The position numbers and the translations under genes were made by a program. 64,000 nucleotides of DNA. Source: Paludibacteraceae bacterium. Its GTDB lineage: Bacteria > Bacteroidota > Bacteroidia > Bacteroidales > Paludibacteraceae. The DNA is taken from NCBI GenBank assembly GCA_017527495.1, contig JAFXPY010000033.1, forward strand, positions 1 to 64,000, in the 5' to 3' direction. This document shows positions 33,864-43,102 of the stretch, one piece after another. The notes under the pieces are model-generated. The model did not search any database and was not told the origin of the DNA. It was given only the letters and a program-made list of their open reading frames with translations. The first letter of the stretch is position 1. The number at the start of each line of letters is the position of its first letter.

Positions 33864-33894
33864 GACCGCCTAAAAAAATAGGCGGTCTTTTTTT
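33864..33894 (+). terminator. Terminator after the OmpA/TPR lipoprotein
   Basis: GACCGCCTA (33864-33872) and TAGGCGGTC (33879-33887) form a perfect 9-bp stem, followed by seven T residues. Confidence 0.85.
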
Positions 33895-33913
33895 TGTTTG
33901 AAGTACATTTTTA

Positions 33914-33945
33914 TTTGGTAATAATCTAAAAAAGTCTTAACTTTG
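33914..33945 (+). promoter_or_regulatory. Promoter of psd
   Basis: The -33 TTTG (33914-33917) and -7 TAACTTTG (33938-33945) are 20 bases apart. Confidence 0.75.
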
Positions 33946-33969
33946 CAGACAAATAATTATTAGTTATTT

Positions 33970-34665
33970 ATGAAACGCATGCGCATACATAGAGAGGGCA
34001 GGAATTTATTGCTGATTGTACTTTTTATTATAGCAAGTCTTTTTGTCTTTTTTCTGTGCTACCCGGATAAAACATTAACAATTGTACTCTTGTCATTAAT
34101 GGCAATACTTCTATTGTTTGTGCTTTATTTTTTCCGCAATCCGGAAAGAGAAATTATCATCGATGATTCAAGTTTTGTTATTGCTCCGGCAGATGGTAGA
34201 GTAGTTGTTGTTGAACCGACAATGGAAAATGATTATTTCCACGAGCAAAGAATGCAAGTGTCGATTTTTATGTCGCCTTTTAATGTTCATGCCAATTGGT
34301 ACCCGATTGAAGGAGATGTGATTTTGTCGGAGCATCAAAAAGGTAGGCATCAGGCGGCTTGGTTGCCTAAATCAAGTACCGAGAACGAGCGCTCGGCAGT
34401 AATAATCAAAGCAGAAAACGGACAGACAATTCTTGTGCGTCAGATTGCAGGAGCTATGGCAAGAAGGATTGTAACGTATGCTAAAGCGGGGAAAAAAGCA
34501 CACATAAATCAGCACCTTGGATTTATTAAATTGGGTTCAAGAGTAGATGTGTATTTGCCAATGGATGCAGAGATATACGTAACCGGAGGAGAACTCGTAA
34601 CGGGCAATGAAACAATAATAGCCCAGCTTAATGACAGCAATAAGCAAGAATCTAAAAAAGAATAA
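33970..34665 (+). CDS. psd: Phosphatidylserine decarboxylase proenzyme
   Basis: A 231-residue short-type Psd making phosphatidylethanolamine. Two N-terminal hydrophobic helices (about 12-56) anchor it. The core carries 'FFRNPERE', 'APADGRVV', 'ISIFMSPFNVH'-like 'VSIFMSPFNVHANWYPIEG' and the self-cleavage site 'LGFIKLGSRVD' (Gly-Ser, with the Ser becoming the pyruvoyl group). A pssA gene usually follows psd in this phylum, but here deoC follows after 20 bases. Own promoter at 33914-33945. Confidence 0.93.
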   Translation: MKRMRIHREGRNLLLIVLFIIASLFVFFLCYPDKTLTIVLLSLMAILLLFVLYFFRNPEREIIIDDSSFVIAPADGRVVVVEPTMENDYFHEQRMQVSIFMSPFNVHANWYPIEGDVILSEHQKGRHQAAWLPKSSTENERSAVIIKAENGQTILVRQIAGAMARRIVTYAKAGKKAHINQHLGFIKLGSRVDVYLPMDAEIYVTGGELVTGNETIIAQLNDSNKQESKKE

Positions 34666-34685
34666 CCATAAAAACACATAAAATT

Positions 34686-35564
34686 ATGTACGATTTTGAA
34701 AAACTGTTTGCACAGTATAATTGCAATCTTGATGATGCACAAATTGAAGCACAAGTTAAGGATATCATTGCAAAGCACTTTGCAGAAAACAACAATGCAG
34801 AAGTGTGGAAACAATGCCTGCACCAAATAGATCTCACCACGCTCAATGGTGAAGATACAGAGCAAAAGGTTGCTTCTATGGCTCAAAAGGTAAATGATTT
34901 TCCAACACAATTCAAAGATGTCCCCAATGTGGCTGCAATATGTGTGTATCCGGCTCTTGTTGAAACGGTTAAAAAAAATCTCAAACAGCCTATAGGTATT
35001 GCTGCATGTTGCGCAGGTTTTCCTGCTTCGCAGACATTTATTGAAGTCAAAGTTGCAGAGACTGCTTTGGCCGTACGTGCAGGAGCGACAGAAATTGATG
35101 TTGTCATTTCTATAGGAAAAATGCTTGAAGGTAAATATCAAGAAGTTTATGATGAGCTTTGTGAGATACGTGATGCAGCTCGTGGAGCACACCTTAAAGT
35201 CATTCTTGAAACAGGAGCGTTGAAATCGGCAAGTTTGATAAAGAAGGCTTCGCTTATAGCAATGCAAGCCGGTGCAGACTTTATCAAAACAAGTACGGGA
35301 AAGATACCTGTCGCCGCCACTCTTGAGGCTGCGTTGGTAATGTGTCAGGCAATTAAGGAGTGGAAAGAAAAGACCGGAGTTAAGGTTTCCTTCAAGCCTG
35401 CAGGAGGCATAGCAACAACGGAAGATGCCGTTAAGTACTATACTATAGTAAAAGAAGTGCTTGGTGCAGAGTGGTTGAATAACGAGAATTTCCGTTTTGG
35501 AGCATCTCGAATGGCTAATAATCTCTTGTCAAGCATAGAAGGAAAAGAAATAAAATGGTTCTAA
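34686..35564 (+). CDS. deoC: Deoxyribose-phosphate aldolase
   Basis: A 292-residue class I aldolase of the DeoC family. It splits 2-deoxyribose-5-phosphate to glyceraldehyde-3-P and acetaldehyde. Key stretches are 'VCVYPALV'-like 'ICVYPALVETV', 'GATEIDVVISIGKMLEGKY', 'KVILETGAL', the Schiff-base lysine motif 'ADFIKTSTGK' and 'KVSFKPAGGIATTEDA'. It is in the longer group (about 290 residues) seen in Bacteroidetes. It follows psd by 20 bases and ends before a terminator at 35593-35627. Confidence 0.94.
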   Translation: MYDFEKLFAQYNCNLDDAQIEAQVKDIIAKHFAENNNAEVWKQCLHQIDLTTLNGEDTEQKVASMAQKVNDFPTQFKDVPNVAAICVYPALVETVKKNLKQPIGIAACCAGFPASQTFIEVKVAETALAVRAGATEIDVVISIGKMLEGKYQEVYDELCEIRDAARGAHLKVILETGALKSASLIKKASLIAMQAGADFIKTSTGKIPVAATLEAALVMCQAIKEWKEKTGVKVSFKPAGGIATTEDAVKYYTIVKEVLGAEWLNNENFRFGASRMANNLLSSIEGKEIKWF

Positions 35565-35592
35565 AATAGTCAACCAAGTTAATTAATTAAAT

Positions 35593-35627
35593 CTATCACC
35601 TATTTATATCGTAGGTGATAGTTTTTT
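35593..35627 (+). terminator. Terminator after deoC
   Basis: CTATCACCTA (35593-35602) and TAGGTGATAG (35612-35621) form a perfect 10-bp stem, followed by TTTTTT. Confidence 0.85.
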
Positions 35628-35643
35628 GAAGTAAAGTTTTCTT

Positions 35644-37983
35644 ATGAATAAAATCGTAGCCAAAACGCATTTTTCTGAAAATGTAGTGTGTTTTGAAATA
35701 GAGGCACCATTAATAGCAAAGTCGAGAAAAGCGGGTCATTTCATAATAGTCAGAGTAGATAAATATGGTGAAAGAGTTCCGCTTACTATAGCCGACTCCA
35801 ATTTGGACAAAGGAACAATAACACTTATTGTTCAGCGTGTTGGTGCATCTACTTATAAAATGTGTGATTTGGAAGCCGGGGATTATTTAGAAGATGTAGT
35901 TGGCCCGCTTGGAAAGGCAACAGAGATTAAGCATTTTGGAACGGTGGTTTGTGCTTGTGGTGGAGTAGGTACTGCTCCGATGTTGCCTATCGTAAAAGCA
36001 TTAAAAGAGGCAGGCAATAGAGTGATATGTGTACTTGCAGCGCGAACAAAATCTTTAATTATCCTTGAGTCACAGATGAGAGAAGTGGCTGATGAGGTTG
36101 TTATAATGACAGACGATGGGTCGTATGGAAACAAAGGACTTGTAACAGCGGGGGTAGAACAGGTTATCTTGCGTGAGCATGTAGATAAATGCGTTACAAT
36201 CGGACCGGCCATAATGATGAAGTTTGTGGCACTACTCACAAAAAAATATGAAATACCAACTGAGGCAAGTCTTAACACAATAATGGTTGATGGTACTGGA
36301 ATGTGTGGGGCGTGTCGTGTTAATGTCGGTGGTAAAACAAAATTTGTTTGTGTTGATGGTCCCGAATTTGATGCTCATCAAGTTGATTTTGATGAGATGT
36401 TGAGCAGGTTAAAAAGTTATAGCAGTGAAGAAAAAGCAGAGTTGGAGAAGTACCAATCTGGGCAATTTTCAAACACAAATATTGAAAATAAAGGTGTTCA
36501 ATCGTCAAATCACGAACAACACACTCCTCTTGTTGATATTGACACTTCTCGCGATTCAGAATGGCGAAAACAGCTTAGAGCATCGATGAAAACGAAAGAA
36601 CGTACGATGATTGAACGAGTTGTAATGCCTGAACTTGAGCCGGAATATAGGGTACATCATCGTCTTGAGGAAGTTAATCAAGGATTGACAGAAGAACAGG
36701 CACTAACCGAGGCAAAGCGTTGTCTTGATTGCCCCAATCCAACGTGTACTGAGGGTTGTCCTGTCGGAATAAACATACCGGCATTTATCAAAAATATAGA
36801 GAGGCATAACTTCAGTGAGGCTATTCAAACAATAAAACTTTCTAATTCATTGCCGGCAGTGTGTGGTCGTGTCTGTCCCCAAGAGAAACAGTGTGAGAGT
36901 CGCTGTATTCACAACAAAATGGGTAATCTTCCTGTTGCCATCGGCTATTTGGAGCGTTTTGCTGCTGATTATGAAAGAAATCATGGTGTGGTGGCATCGT
37001 TATGTAAGCCTAAGAATGGAAAGAAAATTGCAGTTATCGGCTCAGGTCCTGCAGGGCTTGCTTTTGCCGGCGATATGGCAAAAGAAGGTTATGACGTAAC
37101 TGTGTTTGAGGCATTGCATGAAATAGGTGGAGTGCTTAAGTACGGAATACCTGAATTCCGATTGCCAAATCAAATCGTTGATAACGAGATATCTAATTTG
37201 GAACAGCTGGGTGTCGTTTTTGTCAAGGATACTATTGTTGGAAAAACAATCACTGTAGAACAGTTAGAGAAAGATGGTTATGTGGGAATATTTGTAGGCA
37301 GTGGAGCCGGTTGTCCGAAGTTTATGAATATTGAAGGCGAAAATCTCATAAATGTTCTCAGCAGTAATGAGTATCTTACGCGCGTAAATTTGATGAATGC
37401 AGCAGACAACAAATTTGATACTCCGGTGCCTTATGGTAAAAATGTTGCTGTTATAGGCGGTGGCAATACAGCTATGGATGCTGCACGTACGGTGCGTCGT
37501 CTCGGGGCTGAAAATGTCATGATTGTTTATCGCCGCACCGAGCAAGAAATGCCTGCAAGAAAAGAAGAAGTTAAGCATGCCAAAGAAGAGGGAATACAAT
37601 TCTTGACTTTAAACAATCCGATAGCATATTTTGCCGATGAAAACGGCAGAGTAAAGAGTATGCAATTGCAGAAAATGTGTTTGGGTGAACCCGATCAGTC
37701 AGGGCGTCGCAGCCCGGTTCCTATTGAAGGAAACACTGAGACAATAGATGTCGATTTGGTTATAGTAGCTGTTGGCGTCGGTCCTAATCCAATCATTCCA
37801 AATTCAGTTTCAGGATTGGATATAAGTTCGAAAGGAACAATAGTTGTCAACCAAGATACGATGCAGTCGTCTAAAACCAATCTTTATGCCGGTGGCGATA
37901 TAGTAAGAGGTGGCTCAACAGTTATTCTTGCAATGAGCGATGGACGTAAGGCCGCAAAAGCAATGATAGACCAATTGCGATAG
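35644..37983 (+). CDS. Fused ferredoxin-NADP reductase (NfnB/PyrK-like) and NADPH-dependent glutamate synthase small subunit-like protein
   Basis: A 779-residue fusion. Residues 1-280 are a PyrK/DHODB electron-transfer reductase: FAD and NAD domains ('VCACGGVGTAPMLPIVKAL') and a 2Fe-2S site ('DGTGMCGACRVNVGGKTKFVCVDGPEF'). Residues about 330-440 are a cysteine-rich Fer4_20 domain ('AKRCLDCPNPTCTEGCPVG', 'CGRVCPQEKQCESRC'). Residues about 455-779 are a pyridine-nucleotide oxidoreductase ('AVIGSGPAGLAFAGDMAKEG', 'AVIGGGNTAMDAARTV', 'NLYAGGDIVRGG'). In other bacteria these two halves are separate subunits (NfnA/NfnB or SudA/SudB), which bifurcate electrons between NADH, ferredoxin and NADPH. The fused form is common in Bacteroidetes. 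No promoter box was found, and terminators flank it. Confidence 0.9.
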   Translation: MNKIVAKTHFSENVVCFEIEAPLIAKSRKAGHFIIVRVDKYGERVPLTIADSNLDKGTITLIVQRVGASTYKMCDLEAGDYLEDVVGPLGKATEIKHFGTVVCACGGVGTAPMLPIVKALKEAGNRVICVLAARTKSLIILESQMREVADEVVIMTDDGSYGNKGLVTAGVEQVILREHVDKCVTIGPAIMMKFVALLTKKYEIPTEASLNTIMVDGTGMCGACRVNVGGKTKFVCVDGPEFDAHQVDFDEMLSRLKSYSSEEKAELEKYQSGQFSNTNIENKGVQSSNHEQHTPLVDIDTSRDSEWRKQLRASMKTKERTMIERVVMPELEPEYRVHHRLEEVNQGLTEEQALTEAKRCLDCPNPTCTEGCPVGINIPAFIKNIERHNFSEAIQTIKLSNSLPAVCGRVCPQEKQCESRCIHNKMGNLPVAIGYLERFAADYERNHGVVASLCKPKNGKKIAVIGSGPAGLAFAGDMAKEGYDVTVFEALHEIGGVLKYGIPEFRLPNQIVDNEISNLEQLGVVFVKDTIVGKTITVEQLEKDGYVGIFVGSGAGCPKFMNIEGENLINVLSSNEYLTRVNLMNAADNKFDTPVPYGKNVAVIGGGNTAMDAARTVRRLGAENVMIVYRRTEQEMPARKEEVKHAKEEGIQFLTLNNPIAYFADENGRVKSMQLQKMCLGEPDQSGRRSPVPIEGNTETIDVDLVIVAVGVGPNPIIPNSVSGLDISSKGTIVVNQDTMQSSKTNLYAGGDIVRGGSTVILAMSDGRKAAKAMIDQLR

Positions 37984-38025
37984 GATCATATAGATAAAGC
38001 AATTTTTATAAGTGTTCTAAATAAA

Positions 38026-38055
38026 AGAAATCTGCTGATTATTCAGCAGATTTCT
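38026..38055. terminator. Bidirectional terminator overlapping the CPBP gene end
   Basis: AGAAATCTGCTGA (38026-38038) and TCAGCAGATTTCT (38043-38055) form a perfect 13-bp stem with a 4-base loop. It serves the fused reductase (plus) and the CPBP gene (minus), whose stop codon sits at the loop. Confidence 0.8.
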
Positions 38056-38908
38056 TTGTATGTAAATAGAAGTATATGCCCAAACCTATGCAGAAACAGC
38101 TCAGAATACCAACCCAAAGCGTGTCCCCACTGCCTAAACTATCGATGTCATCGATGTTGATTGAAGATTTTTTTGAAACAATATAGTAGGCAATTACTGA
38201 GCATGCATTGTTTGTGAAGTGGGCAATAATTGGCACCCAAATACTTTTTGTCCAAACGAGTAGATAACCTAAAAAGGCACCTAAGAGAAGACGTGGTAGG
38301 AAACCATAAAACTGAAAATGGATGAAACTGAAAATAAAAGCAACAACCCAGACATTGATGTTTTTGTTTTTGCTTTTTTCGTTCAATACATTTTGCATTG
38401 TACCGCGAAAGCAAAACTCTTCGCAAAGGGCAGGGGTGAGTGCCATCAAAAGTATGTTGATTGTGAGTTGTCCGATGTTGTCGGCTTTAACAAATTGTTC
38501 TGTTAAAGCCTCTGCTGAAGTTTCCATCTCTTTTATGTAAATTTCCAAGTCTTTCAAAAAGTCAGGAAGAACAAGTTGTTGATTGAGGTTTGAAAGCATA
38601 TTAATTGCTGGGAGTCCAACAATTATTATACCAATTGCAAAACAAATGTCTTTCCATGATGGAGCCTTGGTGATGCATAGAAAATCTGCCGGTTGGTCGC
38701 TCCAAAGAAAGGCGCAGAATATCGATGGAATCAGGAAAAGTGAAATACTTTGCAGCAGTTGGAGCCATTTGAGTGAAGTAATATCGTTTGAGCCAAATAT
38801 CATTTGCCACAAGAGAATGCTGCAAAATGTGGAAATGATGCAGATACCTATCCACTCGAAAATTTTGGCAAGTAGAGAGTGATTTTTAGCTATTCCTTTA
38901 ATGTTCAT
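38039..38908 (-). CDS. CPBP-family intramembrane metalloprotease (CAAX-like)
   Basis: A 289-residue membrane protein with about eight hydrophobic helices. The three catalytic motifs of the CPBP/Abi family are present: EEFCFRGTM (EExxxR), FIHFQFYGF (FxxxH-type) and HFTNN (HxxxN). Family members cleave in the membrane, with roles in peptide processing or bacteriocin immunity; the substrate is unknown. It lies 11 bases after priA on the same strand. Confidence 0.87.
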   Translation of the reverse strand: MNIKGIAKNHSLLAKIFEWIGICIISTFCSILLWQMIFGSNDITSLKWLQLLQSISLFLIPSIFCAFLWSDQPADFLCITKAPSWKDICFAIGIIIVGLPAINMLSNLNQQLVLPDFLKDLEIYIKEMETSAEALTEQFVKADNIGQLTINILLMALTPALCEEFCFRGTMQNVLNEKSKNKNINVWVVAFIFSFIHFQFYGFLPRLLLGAFLGYLLVWTKSIWVPIIAHFTNNACSVIAYYIVSKKSSINIDDIDSLGSGDTLWVGILSCFCIGLGIYFYLHTKKSAE

Positions 38909-38919
38909 AAATCAATATT

Positions 38920-41364
38920 TTAATATGGGTCAACATCAATACTTACTATTGTGTTTTTTCCGTCGGGTGTTTCTTTGATTATGTTTATATTGTCTTTCAA
39001 AATTTTTTTTGCGGCAACGTATGATGCTTCCGCCTCAATTTTAATTATGATTTGTCTTATATGTTGATTTTGTACCCATGCTATGACCGGAACAATGACC
39101 TTGCTTATTCTTTTTCCAAATATTGCAAAAAGTCTGTTTTGCAGAAGCATTGTGATATATTGCAGTTTCCGTTCGTCTCTGTGTTTGAGCGTTACTTCTA
39201 TAATCCGGTAAAATGGTGGGTAGTGAAAAAGTTTTCTTTCCTCAATTTGTTGCTCAAAAAAGCCGTTGAAATCGTGATTTTTCACTTGTGTTAGGATTAA
39301 TTCTTCGGGTTGTTGTGTCTGAATCATGACGAGTCCTTGCTGTCCTTTTCTGCCTGCTCTACCGCTCACTTGTTCTAATATCTGGAATGTCTTTTCATGT
39401 GCTCTATAGTTTGGTTGATTCATGAGTGAGTCGGCGTTGAGAACTGCGACAAGGCTAACATCATCGAAATGAAGTCCTTTAGTTATCATTTGAGTGCCAA
39501 CAAGAATGTCAAGTTCGTGATTTGAAAATTGGTTTATAATTTTTTCGTATGCTTTTCGAGAGTGTGTAGTGTCAGTGTCCATGCGGCCAATGCGTGCCTG
39601 AGGAAACAGCTCAATCAGTTCGTCTTCAATGCGTTCGGTTCCAAAGCCGTGTTCTGTTAGTGTCTTGTTGTGGCAGTTGGGACAATCTTGTGGAATGTTG
39701 ATAGAGTATCCGCAATAGTGGCATACCAATTTATTATATCTTTTGTGCATTGTCAGTGCAACGTCGCAGTTGACGCACTTGGGAATGAAACCACACTGTT
39801 TGCAACTGATATATGGTGCAAATCCTCTTCGATTTTGAAATAGTAGAACTTGTTTGTTGTTTGATAGGCATTGATTGATTTGAGCTATTAGTACGTCAGA
39901 AAAGTGCCCGATATACTCTTTCCTTTTGTAAGATTGTTTCAAATCGACCAGCTCAATTTGTGGCAGCTGAATGTCTTTGTATCTTGTGGTGAGATTGACA
40001 AGTCCGTATTTGCCTATTTGTGTGTTGTGATAGGATTCAATAGAAGGAGTGGCACTGCCTAAAAGGACTTTTGCTTTACAGAAAGAGGCCAGCATAATGG
40101 CGGAATTTCTTGCGTTGTATCTTGGTGCAGGGTCTTCTTGTTTGTAAGATGCATCATGCTCTTCGTCAACAATGATTAGTCCTAATCTGCTGAATGGAAG
40201 GAAAATAGCAGAGCGTACTCCGATAATAATTTCATATCCTGAGTCTGTCAGAACGCCTTTATAGACTTCTGCTCTTTCAGCGTCGCTATATTTTGAGTGA
40301 TACACTCCTAATTTACTGCCGAATATTGCTTTTAAGCGATCTGTCAGTTGTGTGGTGAGTGCTATTTCCGGAACTAAATAAAGTACTTGTTTTCCTTGTT
40401 TGATTTGTTCGTCAATTAAATGTGTGTATATAGATGTCTTACCGCTTGAGGTAACGCCGTTGAGCAAGGTAACTAATTTTGTTTCAAAATGTGTCTTTAT
40501 TTCATGGTATGCTTGTTGTTGTGCGTCGCTCAGAATTGGCAGTGTGTTGAGATTGTCGTTGGAGAAATTTATGCGGCGAACATCCTTTTTTGTTAGTGTC
40601 AGAATGTTTTTGTCTATAAGTTGTTTGAGAATTGTGGAGTTTGAATTGCTTTTTTTCAGTAAATAATCTCGGTCAATCTCAAGAGGTTTATAATTTGTTT
40701 CTTCTAAGTATGTCGTGAGCAAGCTTAGTTGTTTAGGAGCTCGTTTTAATGCTGTAATTAAGCTATGAAGTGCGACTTCAGATGAGTATTCAGTCGATAA
40801 ACTGACATAGAGTTTTATTTTTTGTTGGTATTTGTCGTCAACACATTCGTCAATATAGATAGCCTCCATTTCTGATAAGATGTTTATGTGTTTGACAATA
40901 GATTTTATGTCTGTTAGTTTTGACAATTCGTTGATGGTGTGTTCTTTTCCGTCGGCAAGAGCATCTAAAATAATTTGTTGGTTTTTTGGCAGTGGATTTT
41001 CTGCAATGAAGTCGTCATTAATCCAAATTCGTGTCTCGCTTTCAAGTTTCAGCGCATTAGGCAATGCTGCCTTGCACACTTCTCCGAGGCTACACATATA
41101 GTAGTCAGCAATCCATTCCCAAAGGTGTAGTTGCAGAGGGGTTAGTATAGGTTGGTTGTCAATAATACTAAGAATAGGTTTTATTGTATAACCAATGTCG
41201 GGTATATTTTCGTTCAATTTATGTATTATGCCGGTATAGATTTTTTTCTTACCGATTTGAACAAGAGCTCTCATTCCGATTTGCGGAGTAATCGGTTCGT
41301 CATCGGGAACATGGTAGGTTAGTGTTCCGTTTATTGCAAGCGGGACAATGATTTCGGCATACAT
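38920..41364 (-). CDS. priA: Primosomal protein N' (PriA helicase)
   Basis: An 814-residue superfamily 2 helicase that restarts stalled replication forks. It has a 3'-DNA-binding domain and winged helix, Walker A 'NGVTSSGKT' (about 305), Walker B 'DEEHDASYKQ', 'GSATPSIES', a zinc-binding region with four CxxC pairs ('CKQCGFIPKCVNCDVALTMH', 'CHYCGYSINIPQDCPNC') and helicase motifs 'QMITKGLHFDDV' and 'QVSGRAGR'. It is full length. It stands between the AI-2E transporter (6-base gap) and the CPBP gene, in the recJ-tdk-AI2E-priA-CPBP unit. Confidence 0.95.
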   Translation of the reverse strand: MYAEIIVPLAINGTLTYHVPDDEPITPQIGMRALVQIGKKKIYTGIIHKLNENIPDIGYTIKPILSIIDNQPILTPLQLHLWEWIADYYMCSLGEVCKAALPNALKLESETRIWINDDFIAENPLPKNQQIILDALADGKEHTINELSKLTDIKSIVKHINILSEMEAIYIDECVDDKYQQKIKLYVSLSTEYSSEVALHSLITALKRAPKQLSLLTTYLEETNYKPLEIDRDYLLKKSNSNSTILKQLIDKNILTLTKKDVRRINFSNDNLNTLPILSDAQQQAYHEIKTHFETKLVTLLNGVTSSGKTSIYTHLIDEQIKQGKQVLYLVPEIALTTQLTDRLKAIFGSKLGVYHSKYSDAERAEVYKGVLTDSGYEIIIGVRSAIFLPFSRLGLIIVDEEHDASYKQEDPAPRYNARNSAIMLASFCKAKVLLGSATPSIESYHNTQIGKYGLVNLTTRYKDIQLPQIELVDLKQSYKRKEYIGHFSDVLIAQINQCLSNNKQVLLFQNRRGFAPYISCKQCGFIPKCVNCDVALTMHKRYNKLVCHYCGYSINIPQDCPNCHNKTLTEHGFGTERIEDELIELFPQARIGRMDTDTTHSRKAYEKIINQFSNHELDILVGTQMITKGLHFDDVSLVAVLNADSLMNQPNYRAHEKTFQILEQVSGRAGRKGQQGLVMIQTQQPEELILTQVKNHDFNGFFEQQIEERKLFHYPPFYRIIEVTLKHRDERKLQYITMLLQNRLFAIFGKRISKVIVPVIAWVQNQHIRQIIIKIEAEASYVAAKKILKDNINIIKETPDGKNTIVSIDVDPY

Positions 41365-41370
41365 GGGAGT

Positions 41371-42498
41371 CTATTTTTGTGCTGTTTTTTTGTTTTTGGT
41401 TGGTTCAACAGCAGCTGTTGTTGTCGGTTCTTCTTTTAAGATATAGTTTTTGTAGAGTGAAATCATTACTGTTGTGAGAGGAAGAGCAATAATCATTCCG
41501 GCTATACCGAGCAGGCTTCCCCAAATAGATAGAGCGAGGAGCATTACGGCGGGTTTCATGCCGAGTGTGCTTCCCATAATTTTAGGCGTGAGTATAAGGT
41601 CTTGAATTGCCTGAACGATGCAAAATACGGCAGCTATTTCAAGCAGAATAATCCAATAGCTTGTACCCGTGTCAGCAGATTGCAGCAGACCAAGTATCAT
41701 GCAAATGGGAATGCCTGCTGTTTGCAGATAAGGCACCATGTTGAGCAGCCCGATGAAAAGGCCTATAATAATGCCCATTGGTAGCCCCATAATGCTAAAA
41801 CCTATTGCAAATAAAACACCAACGCAACTCGCTATTATAGCTTGGCCTCGGAAGTATTTACTCATTCCGGTTGATAGGTCGCTGAAAATTGTGGACACTA
41901 TTTTTCTGTATTTTGCAGGAATGCCGTTTGTAAAGCTGTTTGATAGAGAGTCGAAGTCAAGGAGTATAAAAATAAGGTATAGAAGAACAATAAAGATTAC
42001 AAATAGTCCACCAATGATATCCATTGAAGTGCCAAGAATGGATCCGAGCATAGAAGAACCCTTGCTTGCAATAGATGACAAATCAGTTGTGGAGAGAATT
42101 TCTTTCAAATCAATTTGATTGAGCATGTCGCCAATAAATTCTTGCCATTCTTGAGGCAAAATAGTATTGGCTGTCATGCCGTTTGTATAGTTGTTGACGA
42201 TAGTAACAAGGTGTGATACCTGACTTTTTATCGGGCTTATGAGAGCACTAATTATAAGAGTTATAACGAGTACAACGCTGACAAGTGCAGCAACAATAGA
42301 TAGAATGCGGCTTTTGAACTTCAGTTTGTACTGAAACAAGTTCACCAATGGATTGAGCATGTATGCTATGAACCATGCAACGATAAAGGGTAGAAGAACA
42401 CTACTGAGGCGGTTAGTAATAAAAAATAGAGCCACAATAACGGCAATAGTCAGTAGCAGTCTGATTGTACGGTCGAACGTAAAAGTTTTTTCTTCCAT
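41371..42498 (-). CDS. AI-2E family transporter
   Basis: A 375-residue membrane protein with the usual eight hydrophobic segments in the N-terminal two thirds ('TIAVIVALFFITNRLSSVLLPFIVAWFIAYMLNPLV'). Conserved features include 'GIPAKYRKIVSTIFSDLSTGMSKYFRGQ', 'PMGIIIGLFIGLLNMVPYLQ' and 'LTPKIMGSTLGMKPAVMLLALSIWGSLLGIAGMIIALPLTTVM'. The E. coli relatives export small molecules or drive Na+/H+ exchange; AI-2 export is uncertain. The C-terminus has a Thr/Ala/Lys-rich tail. It is 11 bases from tdk and 6 from priA. Confidence 0.9.
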   Translation of the reverse strand: MEEKTFTFDRTIRLLLTIAVIVALFFITNRLSSVLLPFIVAWFIAYMLNPLVNLFQYKLKFKSRILSIVAALVSVVLVITLIISALISPIKSQVSHLVTIVNNYTNGMTANTILPQEWQEFIGDMLNQIDLKEILSTTDLSSIASKGSSMLGSILGTSMDIIGGLFVIFIVLLYLIFILLDFDSLSNSFTNGIPAKYRKIVSTIFSDLSTGMSKYFRGQAIIASCVGVLFAIGFSIMGLPMGIIIGLFIGLLNMVPYLQTAGIPICMILGLLQSADTGTSYWIILLEIAAVFCIVQAIQDLILTPKIMGSTLGMKPAVMLLALSIWGSLLGIAGMIIALPLTTVMISLYKNYILKEEPTTTAAVEPTKNKKTAQK

Positions 42499-42509
42499 AA
42501 CTTGTCGTT

Positions 42510-43100
42510 TTAAAGTGTTTCTCCGCTTTGTATTTTATTGAAGCAACGTCTGCATATTGGTTCGTATTCTTGAGTTTCACCTAATAGGACGCGCCTCTGA
42601 GAATCCACAAGACGATGGCTTATGTACGCCAGTGAGCCGCAATGTACGCAGATGGCATGTGTTTTATACACTTCTTCGGCAATAGCCATTAGTGCAGGCA
42701 TTGGTCCGAAAGGAACACCTTTGAAATCCATGTCGAGCCCGGCAACAATAACCCTTATACCTCTATTGGCAAGTTCAAGACAAACATTGACTATTCCATC
42801 GTCAAAAAATTGAGCCTCATCAATGCCAACCACATCAACATCTTCCGTCAGCAGAAGTATATTTCCCGAAGAATCTACGGGTGTAGAACGGATTGTGTTG
42901 TGGTCGTGAGATACAACATCTTCTTCTGAATACCTAACGTCAATAGAAGGTTTGAAAATCTCGACTTTTTGTTTTGCAAACACAGCGCGTTTCATACGCC
43001 TGATGAGTTCTTCTGTTTTTCCTGAAAACATTGAACCGCATACCACTTCTATGCTACCTCGTCTCTCGCAAGGAGATTGTTTGTCACGCTCTGAAAACAT
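42510..43100 (-). CDS. tdk: Thymidine kinase
   Basis: A 196-residue type II thymidine kinase. Signatures: P-loop '[14 protein letters not shown]' (about 22-35), '[12 protein letters not shown]' and '[40 protein letters not shown]', with zinc-binding CxxC pairs at CVHCG and CRRC. It phosphorylates dT for salvage. The start is at 43098-43100, 2 bases after the recJ stop. It is second in the recJ-tdk-AI2E-priA-CPBP run. Confidence 0.94.
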   Translation of the reverse strand: MFSERDKQSPCERRGSIEVVCGSMFSGKTEELIRRMKRAVFAKQKVEIFKPSIDVRYSEEDVVSHDHNTIRSTPVDSSGNILLLTEDVDVVGIDEAQFFDDGIVNVCLELANRGIRVIVAGLDMDFKGVPFGPMPALMAIAEEVYKTHAICVHCGSLAYISHRLVDSQRRVLLGETQEYEPICRRCFNKIQSGETL

Positions 43101-43102
43101 AT

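Noticed and set aside
34509..35267. 252-residue minus-strand frame over psd and deoC
   Set aside because: It is a shadow frame with very high Cys/Asn/Phe content; psd and deoC are certain.
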